Source of the DNA: a virus
IMG/VR virus record: IMGVR_UViG_3300010149_000020
Span: 1-60,448 of that record
Strand: one strand, 5' to 3'
Length of the DNA stretch: 60,448 nucleotides
The notes below the pieces were generated by a model. That model searched no databases. It was not told the origin of the DNA and was given only the letters and a program-made list of their open reading frames with translations. The position numbers and the translations under genes are program-made. Of this stretch, positions 36,620 to 44,723 are shown piece after piece. How positions within the stretch are numbered: position 1 is the first letter of the stretch; each line of letters opens with the position of its first letter.

Positions 36620-38131
36620 TCAATACTTGCCTACAAGCCCAATCTCAGTTGCGGCTTGTCTGTCTATGAATCGGTATGGTGGTTCGCCCTTCATGTGACT
36701 CTTAGTTCCTCCTTCAGGAGATGATGATTCATCGCCACTAACAACGGCCCCAACCTTTGCTGCGTTGTCGAGTTCAGGTGTTGCTTTAGTCAACTTGTTT
36801 AATTTCCTCATCAGCGACTCAATTTTCCGTTTCATGGTCATGAATTCCGATCTCGTTATTGAAGCGATACCACCGCCTTTTGATTTTGCAAAGAGAGGGT
36901 CGCTTGTTCCTAAAGGATCTCCTGCCGCACCTCGACTCAAGCGTTTTGGCTTGGTGCTTGTACCCATGCGGGAAACAGTAGGGAGTTTTGTCGATGTACC
37001 TTTGGTTCCACCAATCGTCATACCCAATTTACCAGTTCCTCTGGTGTCAGCGTGTTGAGTCAATCCACGTGGCAATGATCCCTGCGCCCTTCGCATCCTT
37101 TCGTATGCTTTCTTTCGCTCCCATGCCACAGGATCTCGAAGACGCAGAGGAATGCCCTCTGATCTCGTCGCCCCTAAATTCCTAAGAGCGTGGCTACGAA
37201 CATTGGGGTGGAATGCTTGGTGTCTTGATTCTCGATCAAGTTGAAGTTGAACCGCTGCACTTCTTCGCTTTGTTGCAGATTTTGGTTGCCGTCCACCACG
37301 GGCAGACTTTACGCCCTTCTTGCCACGCTTTTTCTTGCGCTTGTTCTTTTTCTTAGCCTTGCGCTCCTCTTCATCGGATTCTTCGTCATCAGTATAACGT
37401 CGCCCTTTATACTTGCGTCGAGCCTTCAAAATACTGTCATATGCAATTTGGAACGGATCATCTTCACTTGTGTTCTTTTCCTGCCATTCATGATCATAAG
37501 GCATACTGTCTTGTATCCTTTTAGCGTATTCCTCTTGACCTGGTTTCATTGCAACAGTCTTCTCGCCTCTTGCTTTAGCGGCACAAATAGAGCATATGAG
37601 TTTTTTTCGATTAGGCCCACTCCCAAGAGGATCGATTGAAAGTTTTCTCCCACAATCTTCGCAACGAACATAATTGTCAAACACGCTTTTTCCAAGCATG
37701 AAGGGAACAACAGAATTTTGAGTTCCAAATTTTACATTTGGCCCCTCACTACGAACTGAACCAACATTTGCACCAGCAGATAGTCCCATCCCCCCTCGGT
37801 TCATATCAATCATGCCCGATTCCAACATGCGCTGCTCTTGCTCCATCATTGGGCTTCGCCCCAATGTTTCGTCAATCTTTTCGGGTTTAAGACTCACATG
37901 AGGTATTTTGGATGCCAGTTCACGAATCGCTCGTTCTCGGCGTTTTTGTGGATCACGCTGATCATGACTCTCGCTATCTTCTGGCGTTTGCCTGGTGTGA
38001 TGCGATAGACCATCGCCATCCTCATTTGGATTTATGTCATGATCAAGAACTTCACGTGGATTGAAACCTCCAGTCATTTCTTGTGTTCGAGGCGTCCACA
38101 ACAATGGTTCTCTTGGATTACTTGCTACCAT
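36620..38131 (-). CDS. Basic zinc-ribbon protein with internal tag-like motif
   Basis: 503 residues, start behind AGGAGGT. Four cysteines form a ribbon around residues 158-184 (CEDCGRK ... CSICAAK). At about residue 227 there is SEDDPFQIAYDSILKAR, which matches the FDxAW-type tag and its acidic lead-in seen in the 58442-59854 protein. This is followed at once by a very basic segment (KKKNKRKKKRGKKG). The rest is Arg/Gly/Ser-rich. The protein should bind nucleic acid and may be an internal virion protein. Confidence 0.65.
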   Translation of the reverse strand: MVASNPREPLLWTPRTQEMTGGFNPREVLDHDINPNEDGDGLSHHTRQTPEDSESHDQRDPQKRRERAIRELASKIPHVSLKPEKIDETLGRSPMMEQEQRMLESGMIDMNRGGMGLSAGANVGSVRSEGPNVKFGTQNSVVPFMLGKSVFDNYVRCEDCGRKLSIDPLGSGPNRKKLICSICAAKARGEKTVAMKPGQEEYAKRIQDSMPYDHEWQEKNTSEDDPFQIAYDSILKARRKYKGRRYTDDEESDEEERKAKKKNKRKKKRGKKGVKSARGGRQPKSATKRRSAAVQLQLDRESRHQAFHPNVRSHALRNLGATRSEGIPLRLRDPVAWERKKAYERMRRAQGSLPRGLTQHADTRGTGKLGMTIGGTKGTSTKLPTVSRMGTSTKPKRLSRGAAGDPLGTSDPLFAKSKGGGIASITRSEFMTMKRKIESLMRKLNKLTKATPELDNAAKVGAVVSGDESSSPEGGTKSHMKGEPPYRFIDRQAATEIGLVGKY

Positions 38132-38561
38132 TCTTCAACCTCCTGCGGATTTCTCGATACGAAATATCGATCTCATTACCCAAAGTCATGTACCATTGGC
38201 ACAATGTTGGGGTTTTTGCATATGATTTAGACATGGGCAGCATTGCTTGCTTCAATGCGCTGATGACTTGTGTTGCATCCAAAAGAGCAATGCAATCTGC
38301 CTTTGGATTTGTTTTTAGAATTTTTAAGTCGTCAAACAGCATTCTGCACACGATAAGAGATCCATACACTTCTGCAACAATATGATCTGGATCGTTTATT
38401 CCATGCTCAACGATACTGTCTCGCCACGTCTTGACTACTGCATCAACCGAGTCACAATAAGAAATTGCGTCTTGAATTGTTAGGTCTTCTTTACTGATGT
38501 TCGATTGCAAAATTTCATCGTGATGAGTTCCACGCAACATCAATTTAGCCAATGTCTTCAT
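38118..38561 (-). CDS. Small helical protein, unknown
   Basis: 147 residues, mostly helical, soluble, without a zinc or catalytic motif. The ATG overlaps the upstream TerS candidate by 4 bases and its end overlaps the next gene by 14 bases, so translation is probably coupled. It may work with the small terminase candidate; this is inferred from the tight coupling alone. Confidence 0.6.
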   Translation of the reverse strand: MKTLAKLMLRGTHHDEILQSNISKEDLTIQDAISYCDSVDAVVKTWRDSIVEHGINDPDHIVAEVYGSLIVCRMLFDDLKILKTNPKADCIALLDATQVISALKQAMLPMSKSYAKTPTLCQWYMTLGNEIDISYREIRRRLKNGSK

Positions 38562-39268
38562 TCATTCATCACCCCTGCGGAAACCAGCCTTGATTTTAGA
38601 GCAGCCCATTCGGACGGTGATTTTTCAACAAAATACTCCTGCATGACTGTAAGGACTGAAACCGACTGACGTTCATCAATCGACTCTGCCTTATCCATCC
38701 ACTTTGCAAGTTCGAGGAGAGTATCACGGATCTCACGATGACCCTTGAAAACGGTTTCGACATCCCTCATATTGACAATTTCGTCTTCGTCGTCAAATTG
38801 ATTTTCAACATGATCAAGAACACGACCCATCAATCGGTCAAGTCGATTCAAATTCTTTTCAACCCTTTGCAATGATTCGTGGACGCTTTTCATTGCCGTT
38901 GGTAAAGCATCAATCGACACATGTTGTTGGATAATAGGCTTGGTATGCTTTTCCATGTGATTGGAAATGATACTGCTTGCGACCTCTAACTCTGTTGCAA
39001 AGTCATCGATTCCAGCGTGTCCCTCAAGAATAGCCGCTTCAATCTCGGCTCTGTTAGGATCCGTACACAATGGGCAATCATGATTGCTGTTGTTGTAGTA
39101 TTCGCCCGAATGACGCCGCATGTGCCTGTGGGAAGTTCCATCTGCCCATTGATTCAAACGATCAATTTCTTCGACATCATGAATTCCCTTGCGAATCATT
39201 TCTTCCAATGAATCTCGATCAGGATGTTGGCAGAATGGACAATTCTTCCGAGTCTGTCGTCCCGCCAT
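38558..39268 (-). CDS. Double zinc-finger protein, terminase small subunit candidate
   Basis: 236 residues from ATG 39268 (GTG at 39280 is also in frame). Two tandem copies of a CPxCxxPxRxxIE ... HMxxH unit are present: CPFCQHPDRDSLEEMI ending in HRHMRRH, and CPLCTDPNRAEIEAAI ending in SNHMEKH. Each looks like a zinc site joined to a helix-turn-helix. Such modules are common in small terminase subunits and other phage DNA-binding proteins. A coiled-coil middle (LQRVEKNLNRLDRLM) could drive oligomerisation. Position upstream of the terminase block supports a DNA-recognition role. Confidence 0.6.
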   Translation of the reverse strand: MAGRQTRKNCPFCQHPDRDSLEEMIRKGIHDVEEIDRLNQWADGTSHRHMRRHSGEYYNNSNHDCPLCTDPNRAEIEAAILEGHAGIDDFATELEVASSIISNHMEKHTKPIIQQHVSIDALPTAMKSVHESLQRVEKNLNRLDRLMGRVLDHVENQFDDEDEIVNMRDVETVFKGHREIRDTLLELAKWMDKAESIDERQSVSVLTVMQEYFVEKSPSEWAALKSRLVSAGVMNE

Positions 39269-39291
39269 GTTTCGCCCCACATCCGCCGCCC

Positions 39292-39513
39292 TTAATTGGA
39301 TTTGTCATCACTTTTGTGCTGATGGCATCGATTGTTGTATTTTTCATGCCCTGCGCTTTGGCAAGGCTGTCCAGATCTTGTCGTGGCCCCGCACAGGGTT
39401 TTTTTGCCTAAAAGAATTTTTACATCCTCCAAATCAAAGTCGCCATCGCCGTCTTGATCGAACCGGCGTAGCACGGGGCTGTAAGGCAAGGGGTTGTAAG
39501 CACGAAGCCCCAT
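39292..39513 (-). CDS. Small protein with EF-hand loop and CGAxTRSGxPC motif
   Basis: 73 residues from ATG 39513 (GTGAT 0-5 bases upstream); the frame is open to a TTG at 39543. It contains an EF-hand/dockerin-like calcium loop, DQDGDGDFDLEDV, and then CGATTRSGQPC ... NRCHQH, a Cys/His motif recurring in small phage proteins of unknown role. It lies 23 bases before the TerS candidate. Calcium and zinc binding are inferred from the motifs. Confidence 0.65.
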   Translation of the reverse strand: MGLRAYNPLPYSPVLRRFDQDGDGDFDLEDVKILLGKKTLCGATTRSGQPCQSAGHEKYNNRCHQHKSDDKSN

Positions 39514-39526
39514 ATCACTTGGGGGG

Positions 39527-39778
39527 CTACCGAAAGGAAGCAAACTGTCGAACTGCTATTGATAGAGTGAACATCAATCCTAAAGCACCCAACAAAACTT
39601 GTCCCGAACTTAACGAACTTCCTTTCCAAACCAGCATCACAAAGATTGCGATCATAAAGGAGAGAATGTAAATCATTGTTGCACTTTCGACCAACATTTT
39701 GTTAGGACTCAGCAATTCAACGGTTTGCCCGTACACATTTGCTTGATTTGGCGTCCTCATGTCATCTTCGTCGCTCAT
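39527..39778 (-). CDS. Small membrane protein, two helices
   Basis: 83 residues with a polar N-terminus and two hydrophobic helices (MIYILSFMIAIFVMLVW and VLLGALGLMFTLSIAV) separated by a short loop. Size and topology resemble holins, but also many other small membrane proteins. The ATG overlaps the upstream stop by 4 bases. Confidence 0.6.
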   Translation of the reverse strand: MSDEDDMRTPNQANVYGQTVELLSPNKMLVESATMIYILSFMIAIFVMLVWKGSSLSSGQVLLGALGLMFTLSIAVRQFASFR

Positions 39779-40404
39779 AATACAGCAGCCCCCATTGCGC
39801 CGACCTTAGCGGCTGATTGACCAAATCCACCTTGTTGTTGCATTTGGTTGCCAAGGACTCCTCCAATGAGGCTTCCAAAGAAACCTGGTTGTTGTTGAGA
39901 ATTCATCATTCCGCCCATTGAGTGTGCTTGAAGGAACATTTGTCTTTGTTGTTCATTCATTTGCAAGGTTTGTTGCGCTGACGCTTGCAATCGAGTCATA
40001 GTAAATCCAAGATTCTCAGGAGACATCGTGTTGATCGATGCAGGGAGACTCGCAGTATCCAATGTTAGCAAACCTGTCGCCTCATCCAATTTGAAAGAAA
40101 CAGAAGAGAAAAACTCCTTGATCGATAGTCGAACGATTTCCCCAATCAACTCCATGACCAACGGCATATTTTGCGTTGTCATAAACTGAGCCAACGGATC
40201 ATTTAGCGAAAGCAAACGTGCAGTAGCGGTAATAGGATCGCTTGCCATTTGTTGCATCATTGGGTTTTGAGCCATTTGCATCCCCATCATTGACGGGTCC
40301 ATTTGCATTCCCATTGGCATTCCCATGCCAGACATGCCACCCATTTGCGTCGGTGCGCCAAACTGTTGAGTTGGTTGCGCTTCACCTTTTGAAAACCATC
40401 CCAT
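39775..40404 (-). CDS. Met/Gln-rich protein
   Basis: 209 residues. The N-terminal ~55 residues are Met/Gly/Gln-rich, followed by a folded-looking helical and beta core (FMTTQNMPLVMELIGEIVRL ... FKLDEATGLLTLDT) and a Gly/Gln-rich C-terminus with a hydrophobic segment (FFGSLIGGVLGN). It could be membrane-associated or a virion component. Not recognised. Confidence 0.6.
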   Translation of the reverse strand: MGWFSKGEAQPTQQFGAPTQMGGMSGMGMPMGMQMDPSMMGMQMAQNPMMQQMASDPITATARLLSLNDPLAQFMTTQNMPLVMELIGEIVRLSIKEFFSSVSFKLDEATGLLTLDTASLPASINTMSPENLGFTMTRLQASAQQTLQMNEQQRQMFLQAHSMGGMMNSQQQPGFFGSLIGGVLGNQMQQQGGFGQSAAKVGAMGAAVL

Positions 40405-40407
40405 AAA

Positions 40408-41391
40408 TCACACCTCGTTAGTTCCTGTCAATACGCCTTGTCCAGAGGCATTTATAGCGTTATTCATTTGATTCTGCATATTCACGCCCATTCCCATAGA
40501 GTTTCTTTGAGCCAAAAGCGTTTCCGATTGAATTGCTCTTAGGTCAAATGTGATGTGTACCAGATCAACAACTCCGGTACTGGGATTTGGCAATTGTGTC
40601 AAATGTATTCCTTTGCTGTGTTGAGCATCTTTGTGGATCATAGAGAAGAACTGATCGTACTTGAGAAGAGATTCCGGTGTGCTTCGATTTTTAGCAGCGG
40701 ATGCACCAGGCATCAATGTTGACATTCCAGGAATCTTAGTAAATTTGGTTCCTTTACTCGCAAAGCGTTTGAAACCCTGCGACTCAAGTTCATGCTCTTG
40801 CATGATAGATCTCAGTGTGTGGTATATGTGCAAGTGTGCGGGGCAGAGGGTGCTGTTCATTTCATCACCATGATCTCCATGTGTCCGTGCGAGTGGTTTT
40901 TTTGCATTTCCTGTATCTTCATCAAACCAATAAATGTCTGCTAAGGAAAGCCCAGTTGATTGATCGACAATGTGTGCATATGCATTGTCGCCTTCGAGGA
41001 ATCGCCTAATGTCAACTCCGCAACAAGCACATTCGTGAGCGGCATTGTATCGGTATATTTTGAAAAGACCCAGGTTATAAGATGGTGGCCTCAAAGCCTT
41101 GCGAAGCATCTTGATGTTTTTCTTTCGTGCCTTTGCAGGGTTTTTTGGGTTGGACTTCAATTGGATCTCGACAGTCGGAATCAACTGTTCATCGCCAACA
41201 TCTCCCGTCGAACCAGCACTTGCCATCTCAGCACGTTGCTGTGTTTTCAACAGATCATACGAAACTCCTGATTGTTGAGCAACAATCCTCAATTGTTCGT
41301 CGCTCATGCCACGAAGAGAAATACCCCCGCCGAAAGGGTTGAACGCACTTGCATTCCACGCCATTAACCCTGCCATAGTTGACAGCAACAT
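40408..41391 (-). CDS. Unknown protein with CxxC ... CxxH zinc site
   Basis: 327 residues. A Cys/His cluster is spread over about residues 117-192: ECACCGVDI, then LCPAHLHIYH, resembling the zinc site of HNH-type folds, but without a clear HNH catalytic set. The N-terminus is hydrophobic and Met-rich. The central basic helix is KARKKNIKMLRKALR. The C-terminus is Asn/Gln/Met-rich. Nucleic-acid binding is possible; function unknown. Confidence 0.55.
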   Translation of the reverse strand: MLLSTMAGLMAWNASAFNPFGGGISLRGMSDEQLRIVAQQSGVSYDLLKTQQRAEMASAGSTGDVGDEQLIPTVEIQLKSNPKNPAKARKKNIKMLRKALRPPSYNLGLFKIYRYNAAHECACCGVDIRRFLEGDNAYAHIVDQSTGLSLADIYWFDEDTGNAKKPLARTHGDHGDEMNSTLCPAHLHIYHTLRSIMQEHELESQGFKRFASKGTKFTKIPGMSTLMPGASAAKNRSTPESLLKYDQFFSMIHKDAQHSKGIHLTQLPNPSTGVVDLVHITFDLRAIQSETLLAQRNSMGMGVNMQNQMNNAINASGQGVLTGTNEV

Positions 41392-41401
41392 AAAGGCATC
41401 G

Positions 41402-42133
41402 CTACATGGATTGAAGCAATTCAGTCAATGATTTTTCGACATTTACGCCGTGCTGAGATGATATTGCCTTGATTTCTGCCCTAATTCCGGCTCGCCTTAG
41501 ACGTTTCAACGAATCTCTGTACGGGGCAACAATAGGATGCTCCTTCTGCAATCCGTATTCCCAAAGTTGTTGAGCGTTTGAATCCCACCATAAATCGATC
41601 TTATTGATCATCAAACAAAACAATCGAGGAGTGTATTTCTTTGAATTGCGCTTTGACTTGCGAGAGATGTTCTTGCTGAGATCTTGTTTGATGATATTGT
41701 CCACCAAATAAGACAACCCCGCAGAAGCATCTGCTGCGAACTGAGGAGATGTTAATGATCTGTGATCGACCATGTAAATGATCAACTCAACCTTTCGCCC
41801 AAACATATCATCGACCCACAAATTGCGAAACATATGATCTCCCGCCAGATCTGCCGTTTGAACTGGAGTTTTTTCTTGTTTATATCGAAGTTTCTTGCGG
41901 GTAGCATTTGGCTCTTGGAAACCAGTTAGCGTCTTCGCTTTAGGATGGGCTGTGCGAAAATTCAAAGGTATAGGTTCAATATCACCTGGGACTGTCAAAT
42001 ACTGATCGAGAGTAGTCTTGCCAACCAAGGATGGACCGTATATCCCAACGCGATAAGGTTTCAATACACGATACAACGAATAAAGCGCAGTGGTTGATGC
42101 CATCAACATATGCCCTGCGATAAGGGCTGACAT
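41402..42133 (-). CDS. Small Ras-like GTPase with N-terminal hydrophobic helix
   Basis: 243 residues from ATG 42133, preceded by AGGTGGAT. The G-domain motifs are in order: P-loop GPSLVGKTT (33-41), a DxxG motif in TADLAGDHMF (about 94-97), and NKID (about 170) for guanine recognition. A helix at residues 2-24 could anchor it in the membrane. The three following genes encode or resemble small membrane proteins. The layout is that of an Arf/SRPR-beta/Rag-type GTPase. Few tailed viruses encode one; its target cannot be read from the sequence. Confidence 0.75.
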   Translation of the reverse strand: MSALIAGHMLMASTTALYSLYRVLKPYRVGIYGPSLVGKTTLDQYLTVPGDIEPIPLNFRTAHPKAKTLTGFQEPNATRKKLRYKQEKTPVQTADLAGDHMFRNLWVDDMFGRKVELIIYMVDHRSLTSPQFAADASAGLSYLVDNIIKQDLSKNISRKSKRNSKKYTPRLFCLMINKIDLWWDSNAQQLWEYGLQKEHPIVAPYRDSLKRLRRAGIRAEIKAISSQHGVNVEKSLTELLQSM

Positions 42134-42143
42134 CAAAATCCAC

Positions 42144-42368
42144 CTATCCGCTTAAGCCTTTGAAGAAGCCAACCACGTCCGATGGAGAAATTCCAAAGAT
42201 CTCCAATGCAAACAAAATTCCGAATGTTAGGGCCACCCCTCCGATCAAGGCGACAACTGTCCTTACCCATCCTGCCACCCTCTCCATCTTTCGTTCATAC
42301 GCATTTTCGGCCAAGATTTGGGACATGGCCTCCGTTTGACGTTCTTGGTTAGTTGTGAAAGGCCACAT
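42144..42368 (-). CDS. Small membrane protein, one helix
   Basis: 74 residues from ATG 42368, which follows a GAGGGG ribosome site; the longer in-frame ORF (to 42458) overlaps the upstream gene. It has an amphipathic charged N-terminal helix (MSQILAENAYERKMERVAGW) and one transmembrane helix (VVALIGGVALTFGILFALEI), ending in a short GFFKGL tail. Eleven bases separate it from the GTPase gene. Confidence 0.6.
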   Translation of the reverse strand: MWPFTTNQERQTEAMSQILAENAYERKMERVAGWVRTVVALIGGVALTFGILFALEIFGISPSDVVGFFKGLSG

Positions 42369-42379
42369 AAGGATACCCC

Positions 42380-42811
42380 TCAGTTTTCGTCGTCTTTCTT
42401 TTGAGGTATTCCGAATTGCTGAACGCCGGATGGGGATTGTGCCGATTGTTGCTGCCAATAATTTCTCTTATTGGCCCGACGCTGATGTAGCCGCTGTTGA
42501 CCTCGCATCCACTTGTCCACTTGGTTCTCTTTAGCGAACTCGGCTCGCATAGCAAGAGAATCTCGCACTCCACCTACATGGAAAAGAACCATTGCTGTGC
42601 AGAGGAAGCCAAAGCAGATCAAACCGTATTGAAGTCCCATTTCTGCGGCTCCTGCGTCGGGAAGATACCATCCCATGTGGGATACTGCAACTGAGGTTCC
42701 CGTGAGAAGGGCTTGCCATAGTAGCATTGCGATCAAGTTCACGTCAATTCGATTTGAGTCGTCTTGGACATAAGGGGCGGGGTAATATGTTTGTGCATCG
42801 GTTTTAGTCAT
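42380..42811 (-). CDS. Membrane protein, two helices and basic tail
   Basis: 143 residues with two transmembrane segments (about residues 25-48, LIAMLLWQALLTGTSVAVSH, and 58-80, LQYGLICFGFLCTAMVLFHV) and a basic Gln/Arg-rich C-terminal tail (RGQQRLHQRRANKR). The ATG overlaps the stop of the small RHH gene by 4 bases. Role unknown; together with the next two genes it forms a membrane/GTPase cluster. Confidence 0.65.
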   Translation of the reverse strand: MTKTDAQTYYPAPYVQDDSNRIDVNLIAMLLWQALLTGTSVAVSHMGWYLPDAGAAEMGLQYGLICFGFLCTAMVLFHVGGVRDSLAMRAEFAKENQVDKWMRGQQRLHQRRANKRNYWQQQSAQSPSGVQQFGIPQKKDDEN

Positions 42812-42954
42812 TGATGGTCATCTCCAGTTGTCTTGTTTTTGAAGTAAAATGCAAGAACATGATTCATGAAAGATGACTTTGATTCTCGTCCTCTTTCTTG
42901 TTCCATTTTAATAAAAAGATCTTCCCTCATCACGACAGACACGTGTCTTCCCAT
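42808..42954 (-). CDS. Ribbon-helix-helix (CopG-type) regulator
   Basis: 48 residues. The sequence has the ribbon-helix-helix pattern: strand HVSVVMREDL, helix FIKMEQERGR, and a second helix after SKSSF (MNHVLAFYFKNK). Such proteins bind operators as dimers through the strand. A GAGGGAG ribosome site lies 2 bases before the ATG, and the stop overlaps the next ATG (ATGA). It is the first gene of the long leftward structural operon and faces the only rightward gene, so it probably regulates one or both of those promoters. Confidence 0.75.
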   Translation of the reverse strand: MGRHVSVVMREDLFIKMEQERGRESKSSFMNHVLAFYFKNKTTGDDHQ

Positions 42955-42976
42955 AACTCCCTCTCATGCCTCACAC

Positions 42977-42983
42977 CTATATG
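42977..42983 (+). promoter_or_regulatory. Candidate TATA box for rightward gene
   Basis: CTATATG lies about 55 bases before the ATG at 43036 in the 81-base divergent region. An archaeal-type start 25 bases further on would leave a leader of about 30 bases. The ribosome site of the gene is weak (GGAC). Inferred from spacing and AT content only. Confidence 0.3.
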
Positions 42984-43006
42984 AGCGTTGAGATGCCCGA
43001 CAAGAT

Positions 43007-43014
43007 GAAATAAA
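43007..43014 (-). promoter_or_regulatory. Candidate promoter of the leftward structural operon
   Basis: The minus strand reads GGCGGATTTATTTCATC. TTTATTTC resembles an archaeal TATA box, and a start 24-25 bases downstream (about 42985) would leave a 30-base leader carrying the GAGGGAG ribosome site of the RHH gene at 42954. This is the only non-coding stretch upstream of the whole structural block. Confidence 0.4.
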
Positions 43015-43035
43015 TCCGCCCTTCTGGACAAACAC

Positions 43036-43548
43036 ATGAGTATCACGCCGGACATCATTATAGCGGTCCACACGCTAAGATCTTTCAACCAAGCCTTGGA
43101 CGGAATGTCCGTTGATCAACATTCGGTTGCGACTTGGATTCGACGTTACGCTGAATCAAATTCTCGCGGTAGCACATTTCCAAAAGATGCAGCCATAGGA
43201 TTGCTTTGCCACATGCAGAATCCCATTTATACGAGCGCAAATTTAACTCCAGAACAACAATCGTGGTCTGGTCTTATGTCTTCTGCGGAACAGGTACTTC
43301 AAGAGGAAGACAATTGGATCGGACAAAAGTCTGCACAACAAAACGCAACAACATTCGCTCGGATGTTTGGGAGCGATTTGACATGGATTCAACTTTTTGC
43401 ACAAGCAAATAGCGTCCCAAATCATTGGAATAACGAATACATGATCAATTATTTGATCACCGAACTAAGATCGTGTCAAGGGTCATCGGGAGCAGGTGCA
43501 ATACCGCATACCGCCATGGCTCCAAATGTATCTCAAAACATCCCTTAA
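43036..43548 (+). CDS. Unknown protein, the only rightward gene
   Basis: 170 residues, read opposite to all other genes; it converges with the adenine methyltransferase gene and overlaps its end by 4 bases. It is helical and soluble, with one cysteine pair not in a motif and an aromatic-rich segment (FARMFGSDLTWIQLFAQANS). No family is recognised. Its isolated orientation and shared control region with the RHH regulator suggest separate timing, for instance an early gene. Confidence 0.65.
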   Translation: MSITPDIIIAVHTLRSFNQALDGMSVDQHSVATWIRRYAESNSRGSTFPKDAAIGLLCHMQNPIYTSANLTPEQQSWSGLMSSAEQVLQEEDNWIGQKSAQQNATTFARMFGSDLTWIQLFAQANSVPNHWNNEYMINYLITELRSCQGSSGAGAIPHTAMAPNVSQNIP

Positions 43549-44723
43549 CTGCCCATTTGTTCCCAAACATTTTGGAAGATTCCCTGATCGACATTCGCCA
43601 TTCCCATTAACTCCGACTTTTTCCCTCGAACAGCACCTTTGCCACCGCTTGTTTCCTTTCGTTGAAGTTCATGGATGTCGAATCCCATTTCTTTCATTGG
43701 ATTCACGATGGCAGGTTCAAATGAATTGAATACAACTGTCGGAAAAGCGTTGGAAGCCAAAGACTCAATCATACCGAGGGTTTTGTTTTGATCATCCATT
43801 GTAAAGAAATTCAATGCTCCCTCTTCTCCCAAATACGGAGGATCGAGAAGAAACATATCGTTAGCAGGATCGATTCCAATATCGGATGACAACTGTTCGT
43901 CCAATGGCCGATCCAAGTATTCCCAATCTTGCATAACTTCTGCCCAAGGGTCCAAATTCCATCGACCTTTCCCTCCCAAAAGGGTTTGTGGCCTAAATGT
44001 GTTCCCCTTTCCAGGTTTTAGGCGACTCGACTGATCCCCCATCATATCAAAGAAACTCGATTCAAAATGTTGATTGATTGGCTTATTTCCTGTAAATCGT
44101 ATCGAACTGTTCCATTTGTTGAAGAACGAAGGTTTTGAAGGAGAGTACCTAAGCAAACCGTTCATCGACATATGCTGGAGAACCAAAAACAATTGATCTT
44201 TTCTTTGCCTTTCACTTTGAGCAATAACCCCACGTGCTTCCTTTTCACGGAGTTGATTGAATTCTTGGCGCAATTCATAAAATTTTGGACCCATAAAGAA
44301 AGGCTTTCCACCCATATCATCAACCATACTTTGTGGAATTTTACCAAGATCCATCATTTCGCCCGTGTTTTGATTAGGCATCAGTACCGAATCACCTGTT
44401 TGGTATGTGAATTCTTCAGGTTCAAATTGCAAAGATTCAGGATCATGAATCAAACGTCGATGAAAGGATGCCAGATCTGGATTGATGTCCATAAGCATGG
44501 ATTCCTTTGGCCTCATACCCAAAGAAAGACCCGCTGCTCCGCCAAATGGTTCTATGACTCGACGATCAGGGAACATCTCTTTCAACGCACGACCAATCCG
44601 CTGATACTGCGGATTTGCTTTGTTGCCTTGGATTTTGATTGCAGGGGGCAACGATCCGCCTGTTTGCAAAGCCCTCAATGCTTTTTTGTATTGGGGATGC
44701 TCTTTACGGAGATCCATGGTCAT
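43545..44723 (-). CDS. DNA adenine N6-methyltransferase, D12 class
   Basis: 392 residues. SAM-binding motif RVIEPFGGAAGLSLG (about 55-69) and catalytic DPPY (294-297, in FLLDPPYLGE) place it in the Dam/D12 class, which methylates adenine N6 in a short target. The target domain between the two motifs is long and does not match GATC-type Dam closely. It lacks the N-terminal FDxAW-type tag that the second adenine methyltransferase (54065-55279) has. The start overlaps the upstream stop (ATGA). It may protect viral DNA from host restriction. Confidence 0.85.
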   Translation of the reverse strand: MTMDLRKEHPQYKKALRALQTGGSLPPAIKIQGNKANPQYQRIGRALKEMFPDRRVIEPFGGAAGLSLGMRPKESMLMDINPDLASFHRRLIHDPESLQFEPEEFTYQTGDSVLMPNQNTGEMMDLGKIPQSMVDDMGGKPFFMGPKFYELRQEFNQLREKEARGVIAQSERQRKDQLFLVLQHMSMNGLLRYSPSKPSFFNKWNSSIRFTGNKPINQHFESSFFDMMGDQSSRLKPGKGNTFRPQTLLGGKGRWNLDPWAEVMQDWEYLDRPLDEQLSSDIGIDPANDMFLLDPPYLGEEGALNFFTMDDQNKTLGMIESLASNAFPTVVFNSFEPAIVNPMKEMGFDIHELQRKETSGGKGAVRGKKSELMGMANVDQGIFQNVWEQMGS

